Shown: in pieces, positions 52,743 through 61,640 of the stretch
Layout: every line of letters begins with the position of its first letter
Numbering within the stretch: position 1 is the first letter of the stretch
Origin: Puccinia triticina
Lineage: Eukaryota; Basidiomycota; Pucciniomycetes; Pucciniales; Pucciniaceae
Length of the DNA: 64,000 nt
Reading direction: 5' to 3'
Assembly: GCF_026914185.1 (NCBI RefSeq)
Contig: NC_070573.1
Span: forward strand, 868,001-932,000
The notes under the pieces: generated by a model
The model's database searches: none
Seen by the model: the letters and a program-made list of their open reading frames with translations, nothing else
Told to the model about the DNA's origin: nothing
Program-made: the position numbers and the translations under genes

Positions 52743-55700
52743 CCGCGAAACGCCGCTTCAATTCAGTGCCATCGAGTTCCGTCAGAACGTAAGAGCCGCC
52801 ATCCACCTGTTTTACGACGCGGTAGGGCCCATTCCAGCGATGGGCGAACAATTGACCCCACTGCGTCTCCAGGGACCTATTGAAAGCGAGGACTTGATCT
52901 CCAGGCTTGAGCGGCTCACGAATTCGCGCCGAGTTCTTCTCCTCCCAGTATCGTAAGGAATCACCGCGAGCGTCCATCATCTTCCTGTAAGCAATCCCGC
53001 GCGTCTCCTCACTGCGTTCCAACTGAACGGAGCGCGCAACAAGAAGGTCCGCCGTAGTCTTCACGGCGTCCCAGTCGACACCAAGGTAAGATTCAATCTC
53101 TAGATCCAAAGGAAGGACGGCTCGCTGGCCGAAAACTAGCTTGTAAGGGGAATAACCGGTCGTGCGTTTGGTGGAAATACGGTCGGAAAAGAGAACCAAT
53201 GGCAAGTACTTGCGGCAGTTTTTCCCGCTCTCGCCAGCCAATTTAACCAGGGCAGACTTCAGGGGACCATGGCCGCGCTTGACCATGCCTTGCCCTTCAG
53301 GGTAATAAGGCGTAGAGACTCTGTGCTGTCCCGGAAGCGCGCGCAGCATCTCCGCCAACGCGCCACCAAACTCGGATCCGCCGTCCGTTGAATACGAGCG
53401 CGCCAGCCCGTAGCGCATCGTCCAATTCTCCTGGAGGAAGGCCGCCACCGCCTCTGATGTGAGGTTATTCAGGATCTTGGCCTCCACCCAACCCGAGAAG
53501 TCGTCGCGAGCCACAATGAGGTACTTCGCGCCGCTAGCCTTGAGGTGTACGGCGTCCATGGAAACGCGTCCGAAGACTGTTGACTCGCCGGAAGGGTAGC
53601 GCAGCTCCTGTGGTCGCCTAAGATCCTTCTTCTGGCAAGCTTTGCAACTCTGGCACCAACGCATGACGGATTGCTTGAGTGATGGCCACCAGAAACGCTC
53701 GGAGACCCGACGATAGGTCTCAGCCGTTCCACGATGCCCCAGGCCTTCGTGTAGCTCCGCCAGAATTGATTCCTGTTTCAACGGGATCGTGACAACGATT
53801 TGAGAGAGAGGACTGCCTCGCTTCATGAGACGGCCTGCTTGTAGAAAGAACCCCGCAGATCGACGCTTCAAGGCGCGAAACTCGTCGTCTTCCGACCCTT
53901 CGGGCCTGGCCAGCGTAGCTAGGAAGATTTCCATACGGCGCCAGAACCCCTCCTGGTAGCCGGAGTAGCCTGTTTCGGAGTTGACGGCAAAAGAGTAAAG
54001 CGGTCGGATTGCTGGAAAGTCCTCATCGAACTCAGAAGAAGGGGGATCCGATTCGTCCTCGCCTTGAGGGCGCCTTGAGAGACCGTCCGGCATAGTGAAA
54101 GACTTGCCGGGCCGATGAACCACATCAAAAGAGAAGAGCTGGATGAACGCCACCCAGCGCGTCATAGGAGCGTTAGGGAGGCTCGGCGCGTTAATCATCT
54201 GGATAAGGGACTGCGCGTCGACCTGAAGCTCAAAATGCTGTCCCCACAAGGTATTTTGCAGCTTCTTGAGGATTCTAGCGACGCCGCATAGTTCCAATTT
54301 TGACTGAGAGTAACGTGACTCAACGTCGGAAAACAATAACGACTCGTAGAGCGCGGGTCGGTCCAACCCGTTGGAATCTTCTTGAGTGAGGACCGCGCCA
54401 GCCGCGTGGAAACTAGAATCTACGGCGAGCTTGATCTTTCCCGCCTCCGGCCCGTAATCGATCTTGACCAGGACAATGTCCTTCCCAACGATCAGCTTTA
54501 GCTCCTCGAACGCATCCTCACAGTCCGGGGTCCAAACAAAATCCGCGTCCTTACGCGTCAGACGACGAAGTGGCAGGCAAAGCTGAGAGAGGGAGGGGAT
54601 GAAAATCCTGACATACACGACCACGCCCAAAAACCCGCGGACCTCCGTCGCGTTAGCCGGCGTGGGCCAAGAGAGAATCTTGTTGACTTTGCTCTTTGCC
54701 ATACGACGGCCTTCCTTGCAAACGACATGGCCCACTATTTCCAGGGCCGGAACGCATGCCGCCAGTTTAGTCGCAGAAACTGTAAGGCCGGACTCCTCAA
54801 TACGGAAAAGAACTCGCTCGAGCGTTTCGGCGTACTCCCAGATGAAACGGCGTATGGTGGGATGCCAATCCAGAACCTCGTCGTTGTAGTCAGAGACTGG
54901 GCCCTTGATGCCCCCATCATCTATGAAAATTCCCGCGTGATCCGGAATCTTGTCTTGAAGAATCCAGACCATCTGGGCCTGATACACAGCAACAGAGTTT
55001 GTTGCGCCTTGAGGGAGTCTAGTCAGCTGGAAACGTCCGAGCGGCGTGTCGAAAGTCGTAAGAGGGCGAGAAATGGGATGCAGAGCGCGCTCGTCATAGC
55101 CACCCATAATATCCCCTAGCCCGTAGCACGCGCGTCCGGAAAATGACTCCACGAATTCTTTGGTCGCAGGGGGTACGCCCGCATCTCTGATGGTGACTTT
55201 GTTCAAGGGTTGCAGGTCATGAACGATCCGGAGCTTGCCATTACTTTTCAACACGCAGAAAACGGGGCTGGTGTAGCTCGACGTCGACTGCTCATACAGG
55301 CCAGTCCGCACTCGCTCCCTTATGATCCGAGTGTATTTGTCCATCTTAGCCGCTGGGATGGGAATTTTCTTCTTCTGCCAGGGTTCGTGCTCGATGACCG
55401 GGATGATGTAGGGGAGGCCATAAGATTCTTTAAGAAGTCCGCGCTGTGATTCATCAAAAGCTATTGCCAGACTACGCTCCGCCAGAACGTTTTTGATAAG
55501 ATCCAGCTCAGCGGGACGCAGCCATCCTGGCGGCCCGAAGTTTACGTCTTGAAGGCTCTCGGCAGTGACTCGCCCACGCGGAACGAACGGGCCCGCAAGA
55601 GACCTAGGGAGTCCTCGATAAGGATCCCGCAACAAGGGTGGGCGCTGGAGCGGAGGGTTGAGTTCCTGGGGCATGGGTTGATTCACCGGCCGTATCTTGC

Positions 55701-55847
55701 GCGCCACCGGTTTGTATTTAGCGGCAAAGACGAGGAAGTCGCCGTTTCGCCAGGAATCCACGAGAGTTGCTTGAGCGCGCTGACTGAGGCTATGCTCCAA
55801 CAAGAGTCCAGTTTGATGCTCCCTCTCGCTTTCGAACGCCGACTTTT
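52743..55847 (-). CDS. pol: D Pol: reverse transcriptase, RNase H, integrase
   Basis: About 1035 codons are open here; the start is uncertain because an intron-like cassette ends at 55848 and no ATG lies close by. It is related to the B and C Pol proteins. Reverse transcriptase has GLGDIMGGYDERA and IFIDDGG, RNase H begins LAVDSSFHAAGAV, and integrase keeps the HHCC residues (HEGLGHRGTAE ... CKACQK) and two catalytic Asp residues (MDAVHLK, STDGGSEF). The third catalytic residue is changed: AAG (Lys) at 53280-53278 in GMVKRGH, where B and C have Glu. This should abolish integration by this copy. C splits the last codons; the end is at 40865-40809. Confidence 0.88.
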
Positions 55848-55956
55848 CTGAGAAGGAGAAACCAAACGAAGACTTGTGGCTCACAAGTGTGGCTAAAGTA
55901 GGGCTTTCACAACGTGTAGAGATACCCTCGGAGGTGCAACTATGGGAGGAACTTAC
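55848..55956 (-). other. D intron-like cassette 2 (just before pol)
   Basis: 109 nt, donor CTAAAA|GTAAGT and acceptor CCTTCTCAG. Carries TTGCACCTCC and GCCACACTTGTGAGCC. It would join an upstream exon to the pol exon starting AAAAGTCGGCG. Confidence 0.7.
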
Positions 55957-56047
55957 TTTTAGTTCTCACAAGCACCACGACGCACCGTATTCACCCTCCT
56001 CATTAACCCTAGCGAAGGGGTCCTTGACAAATAGTTTCACCTCATCA

Positions 56048-56215
56048 CGGAGGATCATTAGTTTTACCTCGTCGCGGAGGCTCAGAAGTTTAGCCTCATT
56101 GCGGAGGGTCTCGAAAGACGGAATTAGATTACCCTTGTTGCGGAGGACCTCAATGGGTAGGACGAGTTTATTCTCTTCGCGGAGACGTGTTTTGGAAGGT
56201 AGTTTAGTCTCGTCT
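56048..56215 (-). repeat. In-frame minisatellite between D gag and pol
   Basis: Units starting CGGAG on the plus strand have lengths 27, 27, 39, 39 and 36 bp, all multiples of three. On the minus strand they encode LRDEVKLMI-like repeats (LR-D/N-E-x-KL). They lie in the exon-like segment 56254-55957 between cassettes 3 and 2, in a frame (56409-55966) that ends before pol. A coiled coil is plausible. Confidence 0.6.
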
Positions 56216-56254
56216 CGGAGACGAGCCGAATCGGGGCGCTGAGTTTGACCGTAA

Positions 56255-56364
56255 CTGAAAAAGGAACCAACAGGTTGCGGGTGGCTCACGAGTGTGGCGG
56301 AACGTAGAGCTTTTGACAAGAGAGTGGCATCCGGCCCGGAGGTGCATAATTGGGAGGAACTTAC
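56255..56364 (-). other. D intron-like cassette 3 (between gag and pol)
   Basis: 110 nt, donor CTAAAA|GTAAGT and acceptor TTTTTCAG, with TATGCACCTCC and GCCACACTCGTGAGCC in the core. Confidence 0.7.
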
Positions 56365-56744
56365 TTTTAGTTCTCCCATCCTCCGCGGGGCACCTAAAAT
56401 CTCCTCCACAATTGAACCAGAAAACTCGCACCCAGAAGACGCCGCCGCACTCGAGTCGGCTCGAGAAAAACACGCAAAGCTTGCTGGCTGAGAAAATCTT
56501 GAGGCACGAGGAGTTGAAATGATTGAAAGGCTGAAACGTCCGGAAAGAGGATCAAAAGAAATGTTTTCTGAATTTGATTGATTTTCTTGATGTTTTTTGG
56601 TTTTGTTGGTCTTGAAAGATGACGATGGAATAGGAAACTGAGAGGAGACAGAAGAGAAATAACCGTGAGACTCTAGAAATGAAGTTGATCCAGCGGCAGG
56701 ACCGCGAGACTCTAGATTAGATCCGCCGCATTCCGGGTCAACTT
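56365..56744 (-). other. D spacer after gag
   Basis: Non-coding, partly T-rich on the minus strand, between the gag stop and cassette 3. No further motif recognised. Confidence 0.4.
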
Positions 56745-58871
56745 CTATAAAAAATGCCGGCCTTCGACAGGGTCTTCGCGAGCCTTACCCTTCCGAGTAA
56801 GGACCGCCTTGCGCCCGTTACCCGGAAAGTCGCGCTCCCAGCGGCCTGAATCCACTGAGCAAAGAGAGATCTCAATTCTTTGGCCGGTTGCGTCCGGGAT
56901 GAGGATTCTCTCTCCAGTCTGACCAGAGAAATCAAGTGTGGCGTCGAAATCCATGAGAAAAGGTCTGCCCAAAATGATGGGACCGTCCATCCGGGTGATC
57001 CAAAAGTGGCAAGTTCTGACGATAGACTTGCCAATTCTGATAGGGACGTCCTCTGCAACGCCTACCAACTTGCAGGCCTGATTACCGATTCCATAGACCG
57101 CCGAACTGAAGTTGACTCGAGGGCTGAGGTGAAGCTTTGTTGCCTTGGCATCCGAAATCAAGTTCAGTTGGGAGCCTGAATCTACAAGGGGAGCTGCGTT
57201 ACCCTCGTCCTCGCCGAGAAGGCATGGGAGGTACCCCAACGGGCGCGAGTAAAGGCGGTTCTCCTCTCTTGGGGGATCCGGAGAGTCTTCCATTAGAGTA
57301 CCCGATGAGACCTTCAATTCACCTGCTCCCACCTCCACTCGGCGCCGAGAGACCCACTTCTTCATGCCATCTGCGACTGCCGGAGAGATGGCGAAAATCT
57401 CCAAGACCGTAAGTGTTGGAACCGGGAGATCGGATATCTTCTTAAGTACTCCATCAACAGCATTCGGATGATCCTTCGCAATTCCTTGCTCAAAACGGAC
57501 CTTGGGAGCACTTGGCTCTGCTTTTGCTGCTGGCGAGGAAGGCGTAGGGCCTGCAACAGCCGGATCCTGAGGTAGCGATGCCGTGCCCCGATCGAACAGC
57601 TCGGGCTCCGAATCCATTTCCTCCTTTTCCGATCCTGGGCTCTGAGGACGGGGCCTGCTGGCTGGCCTCTTTGCTGCTGACGGAGGAACCGCCGGTGCCT
57701 TATAGGGATTAGGCGCCTCGTGCTTCTTGCGCGCTGGATCAGACTGATAAGAGCCGGAAAAAGACTGCGACGAAACTGCTGGGGGATACCAGGGATCTAA
57801 GGTGCCGCAGGTCGTCCGAAACTCTGTCTCCGCCACATTCGTCTTAGGCTGGTAGGATGCAACAACATGGCGGATGGGGCGCGAGGAGTCAAACGGAATC
57901 AGGGCTCCATTGGGAAGGAAGAAGTTCGTTCCCTTCTGCTCGACCAACTTATCGTCTTTGTCCTTCTTCAGCTCAAAACAACGGGCCGTGCCGTGGCCCT
58001 CACGATGACAGTAGTAGCAGACTAAAGGGCCGCGAGATCCAGAAGAGAGATTCGGCGGCGACGGAGTCGCCGCAAGTTCTTGCTTCAGCCGCTGTTCGAA
58101 GGACTGCAGCATCCGCGTCAGGTCGTCCACAGTAACAGGGGCCTTTGACTGATCCGCCGTTTCCTTGGGTCGGCGATCCGCCTCCATTTTGAGCATCACG
58201 TCGTTGGACGCCTTGAAAGGTCCAGGAACCGGATTTGAAGATTGGGAATCCTCGAAAGTCAAAGCTGTCTGTGTCTCCATCACGGTGGTAACGGCGGCTT
58301 TGAGTAGTTGAAACGACGGAAGCCGGAAGCGCTTATCCAGAGTCGTCACCATGGCCTTCTCCTTGATGAGTTGCGCCCGGATCCGCTCTTGACAAACCGA
58401 CGAGAAGGCTTGGTAGTACTTCTTCCTCAGCTCCTCCTCGGAGTCGATGTGATTTTTCAGGACCAGATAGGATTGGATAGGCTCCCAGGACTTGCGGAAC
58501 GCCTGATACTCGGAGACCGACGAAACGCTGCCCTTAGCTGCCCACAGATCCACGAGCGCGTCCAAATCCCGCTCCGTAAACAGGGCCTTATCGACATCGC
58601 CCCAATAAGCAATCATTGCTACCTTCAACTTTGGCCAATCCGGGGGCTTATACCCCTCCAACGTAGCGAGGATCGTTAGAACCTCGCCTTCCTGGACAAA
58701 GCACCCAAGCTGACGCGCCATGTCATACTCGGATGCGCCGTCCAGTTGCGCTGCGAGCTCGTAGAAATCGAGGAACTGCTCCACCTCAGAGCCATCAAAA
58801 CAAAGGCCCTTCTTCTGGGGCTTGATCTTGACCATCCGTCCACCGGGTGGTCCTGCTGATGCGTCGGCCAT
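56745..58871 (-). CDS. gag: D Gag-protease polyprotein
   Basis: 708 codons from ATG 58871 (MADASAGPPGGRM), 28 nt after the acceptor of cassette 4. A capsid-like helical region spans about residues 20-210. A CCHC knuckle, CYYCHREGHGTARC, is near residue 283. A Pro/Ser/Lys-rich linker follows, and the protease active site LVDSGSQLNLIS lies near residue 560. The protein ends in HFL like the Gags of B and C. No stop or frameshift is seen. It forms the particle and frees its own products by proteolysis. Confidence 0.9.
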   Translation of the reverse strand: MADASAGPPGGRMVKIKPQKKGLCFDGSEVEQFLDFYELAAQLDGASEYDMARQLGCFVQEGEVLTILATLEGYKPPDWPKLKVAMIAYWGDVDKALFTERDLDALVDLWAAKGSVSSVSEYQAFRKSWEPIQSYLVLKNHIDSEEELRKKYYQAFSSVCQERIRAQLIKEKAMVTTLDKRFRLPSFQLLKAAVTTVMETQTALTFEDSQSSNPVPGPFKASNDVMLKMEADRRPKETADQSKAPVTVDDLTRMLQSFEQRLKQELAATPSPPNLSSGSRGPLVCYYCHREGHGTARCFELKKDKDDKLVEQKGTNFFLPNGALIPFDSSRPIRHVVASYQPKTNVAETEFRTTCGTLDPWYPPAVSSQSFSGSYQSDPARKKHEAPNPYKAPAVPPSAAKRPASRPRPQSPGSEKEEMDSEPELFDRGTASLPQDPAVAGPTPSSPAAKAEPSAPKVRFEQGIAKDHPNAVDGVLKKISDLPVPTLTVLEIFAISPAVADGMKKWVSRRRVEVGAGELKVSSGTLMEDSPDPPREENRLYSRPLGYLPCLLGEDEGNAAPLVDSGSQLNLISDAKATKLHLSPRVNFSSAVYGIGNQACKLVGVAEDVPIRIGKSIVRTCHFWITRMDGPIILGRPFLMDFDATLDFSGQTGERILIPDATGQRIEISLCSVDSGRWERDFPGNGRKAVLTRKGKAREDPVEGRHFL

Positions 58872-58898
58872 CGCGAAGAAGGGAAGATAATCCAGAGC

Positions 58899-59003
58899 CT
58901 AAGGGGGAGTGAAAAAGGTCCGAGTGGCTCACGTATGTGGCGAATGTAATGCTTATACGACGAGTAGTAGGACCCTGGAGGTGCACAACTGGGGAGGACT
59001 TAC
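58899..59003 (-). other. D intron-like cassette 4 (leader, before gag)
   Basis: 105 nt, donor GCTAAA|GTAAGT and acceptor CCCCCTTAG, with TGTGCACCTCC and GCCACATACGTGAGCC. A 5'-untranslated-region intron would be natural here. Confidence 0.7.
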
Positions 59004-59111
59004 TTTAGCTCCCTCAAGCCTCCGCTACTGAACACTAATTGACAAAAAAAAAGAAAGGAAATAAGAACAAGCGATAAGAATTTATGCTCAATGGAAAAGC
59101 AGGACTGGTGA

Positions 59112-59190
59112 CCGCCAAGCGTCTCGAAATCCCGTAGAGGCGAGACTGTAAATCTTGAGGTCGCTGGTTCGATCCCGGCTTGGGGGACCA
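59112..59190 (+). tRNA. tRNA-Tyr(GTA)-like sequence serving as the D primer-binding site
   Basis: A 76-nt tRNA body (59112-59187) plus CCA (59188-59190). It has acceptor arms CCGCCAA/TTGGGGG (one G-G mismatch at pair 3), a short D arm, anticodon stem CGAGA/TCTTG with loop CTGTAAA (anticodon GTA), a 5-nt variable loop, and T arm GCTGG-TTCGATC-CCGGC. The CCA is encoded, which eukaryotic tRNA genes lack, and it lies two nucleotides from the 5' LTR of D on the complementary strand, exactly where TGG of a primer-binding site belongs. It therefore looks like a reverse-transcribed tRNA primer retained at full length. An independent tRNA gene is unlikely. Confidence 0.8.
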
Positions 59191-59192
59191 AA

Positions 59193-60102
59193 TGTGGAAC
59201 TCCGACCGGTGCTGGGCCGTCGGCAGTTACTGGAAGGGAATGTTGCGCTGTGCGCTGCCTTCGCGGTGGTCCGGGGGAGATTCTAGAATTCGAGAGATAG
59301 CGGAATTTTTGGGGGGGGGGGATTTTGGTTTGAGACGACGAGAGGTAGATTCCCGTCGGCGGTGGTTTGTTTGTTGAGAATCTGGGGAAAAACCGGCGAA
59401 CTGGACCGGGGAACAGTGATCTTAAGAAGAGGAATCTGGAAAAGGATCGGCGCGGGGCTGAGAGGAGAAACTCAGAAGCTCCGCGAGTATATCGGTGAAC
59501 AAGGATCAATAAACTTTTAGATTTGAGTTGATGAGATGATCTGACAAAGAAAATTTTTTGGTTCAGACAAAATCCCATGCCGCCCCATCGTCTGAGTTCG
59601 AACTGAACTCAGACTCCGGGGACTGCGACATGCTGCGGACAAGTCATCATACACCCGCGCGCACAAGCGCGCAACAACAACCAAGAGAAATAGGAGGAAA
59701 GAAAACAAACGCAGAAGTAAGGAAAACACAGTGATATGAGGCAGAAGGAAATAAACTACAAGCAAAGAAAAGAAGAGGGTAAACAGAACACACAGACCAG
59801 AACAAACAGAGAGAACAACAAAAAACAAAACAAAACAAAAAGAAACAGTGGATAAAAACAGAGAGATAAACCCACAGCAGGCGCTGTGTTAGGACCAAGA
59901 AAGGTGAAGAAATCTGGGGAACTGAGAGGGAGTAGGAATGAAAGGCTGATAATCTTGAAGATCTTGAAGGGAAGTTGATTTATTGAAGCTTGGAAAACCA
60001 GGGAGAAGCTTGAGTCTTGATGATCTTGCGGTCACTGCGCCTGGAATAGGGAAATGATTGAAAACTAGGCGCGCCGCTGGCACCACGAGATTGATCACCA
60101 CA
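59193..60102 (-). repeat. D 5' LTR
   Basis: 910 bp with an 11-G run (15 in the other LTR). Followed on the right by CCGT and the interrupted F frame. Confidence 0.93.
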
Positions 60103-61058
60103 CCGTTGGCTAGTTCGACTTGACTCAATTTTTGACGGTAATCTTTGAAGAGTGACCTGTCAGTGAACATATGGTGAGATGCACCACTGTCAAGATAGCA
60201 CATGTTTGGTGTCTTGATCGCGGCGAATGCTTTGATCGTGCACCGGAGTCCGTTCCTGGTTGATTGGGAGTCGCCACTGTCAGAGTCGTTGGCCTGAGCA
60301 GCATTGGTGTTCTTGGATGATGGGTTTTTGGTGAGTTGCCAACACTCCTTCTCCGAGTGATCTGCTTTGGGGTTGTGTTTGCCCCCAGAGCAATATTCTC
60401 GCCGATTTTTACCTTTCTTCTTTGACGAAGCGGCCATGGCGGTCTCTTCGGTCTTGATGTTGACCAAGGTGAGTTTTGCGTTTTGACGAGTATTGTCAAG
60501 AGCTTTAATTACTTGCTCAATAGTCAGTGGTCTTTGCGCGTACAGAAGATCCCTAGCAGTTGCATATTTTTCTGGCAGCTTGAGGACAATCGTTTTGGCA
60601 ATGTAGGTCTCCTTGATGTCACGATCTGGTCCGGTGAATTTCATTCCGGCAGATGTCATCATTTTGATGTGCTGGTTAACACTGTTGAGGTAGTTTGCTA
60701 GGTCCGGCTTGTATGGGGCAGCAAGGAACTTATTATAGACTTTGGACTGATTGCCCTCCGTTTTAGCTTCATAGTGATTGGTAAGAAGCGTCCAGAGCTT
60801 GACAGGGTTCTCTTCGTTGGTATCGGTCACGAATCGGTTAAAGTTGCTGATTCCCATGTATGAGAGGAGGATTCTGGCCATTTTGGATCTATTCAGATTG
60901 AATTGAGCTAATCCAGCAGCGTCGGTACCGGCAGGTGCAACTGAAGTCGTTAGATATGACTTAAATCCAATCTGTTGACAGTAACCAAGGATCTTCTGTT
61001 TCCATGTCGGGAAGTCGACTTTGGAGAGATCAGGAATCTGGTTCTTTGACTCGGACAT
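60103..61058 (-). pseudogene. gag: F Gag and protease start
   Basis: The frame starts at ATG 61058 (MSESKNQIPDLSK) and runs about 318 codons to the D insertion. It has a UBN2-type copia gag (SKMARILLSYMGI, NPVKLWTLLTNHYEAK, NQSKVYNKFLA), a basic Lys-rich segment, a CCHC-like motif (CSGGKHNPKADHSEKEC), and the protease active site YLDSGASHHMF. D interrupts it at VELANG. The frame is open here; the copy is a pseudogene because of defects further on. Confidence 0.88.
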
Positions 61059-61117
61059 GACAGCGGAAGGATTTGTATTGTGTGTTGTATAAAGCGCGTC
61101 CTCAGAGTTAGTACTCT

Positions 61118-61128
61118 GGGCTCATAAC
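61118..61128 (-). other. F primer-binding site, initiator tRNA half
   Basis: GGGCTCATAAC on the plus strand, as in G, next to the 5' LTR. Confidence 0.7.
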
Positions 61129-61129
61129 A

Positions 61130-61640
61130 TAAAGAACAAAAAGGCGCAGAGGGTCTTTGACGAGACCAGCGAGTGTGAGTACAGCACACGAGAGACTAAG
61201 AAGAGACCAGCGACGAGGCACACCTTTGACGAGACCAGCAAGTGTGAGTACAGCACACAAGAGACTAAGAAGAGACCAGCGACGAGGCACACCTGGATGT
61301 TCGGAGTTGAGGGTTGAAACAGGATGAGAAAACTGAATCTGGATTTCATGAATGAGAAAATGAAAGAAACAAATGAAGTTTGAAAAAGAACCTTTGACGA
61401 GACCAGTGAGTGTGAGTACAGCACACGAGAGACTAAGAAGAGACCAGCGACAAGGCACACCTGGATGTGCGGAGTTGAGGGTTGAAACAGGATGAGAAAA
61501 CTGAATGAAGAAAAGAGAAATAGGATCCGGTACAACAAAGACTATTTGACAAGATCATTTAGGTTTCACATCTAGGTTAAAACTCTAACTCTCACTACAA
61601 AACCGGTTGAAGAGTATGCTTCTACTGAGATACTTCAATA
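61130..61640 (-). repeat. F 5' LTR (511 bp)
   Basis: Contains three 71-bp modules, one more than the 3' LTR, with a repeated TGGATGTGCGGAGTTGAGGG block. Followed by GCCTC. Confidence 0.88.

Larger units (their letters stand above)
39621..60102 (-). mobile_element. Ty3/gypsy retrotransposon D, split by C
   Basis: Without C it is 8.6 kb. LTRs are 914 (left) and 910 bp (right); the size difference is a G run of 15 against 11, and I count about seven substitutions, mostly transitions. The 4-bp duplication CCGT (39617-39620, 60103-60106) restores the protease frame of F. It carries separate gag and pol frames, four copies of one intron-like cassette and a complete tRNA-Tyr-like primer site. It has no antisense gene. 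Confidence 0.94.
34040..61640 (-). mobile_element. Ty1/copia retrotransposon F, split by E and D
   Basis: Bounded by GCCTC (34035-34039 and 61641-61645). Without its inserts it is about 5.0 kb. LTRs are 343 bp (left) and 511 bp (right); the difference is one extra internal repeat block. Gag lies at 60103-61058 and the rest of the polyprotein at 36961-39620 and 34394-34843. It is the oldest member of this nest: LTRs differ at several sites, and the frame has a TGA and a frameshift. Confidence 0.92.

Noticed and set aside
59112..59190. Ordinary nuclear tRNA-Tyr gene
   Set aside because: It has an encoded CCA, no intron, an acceptor mismatch and abuts the LTR in primer-site orientation.
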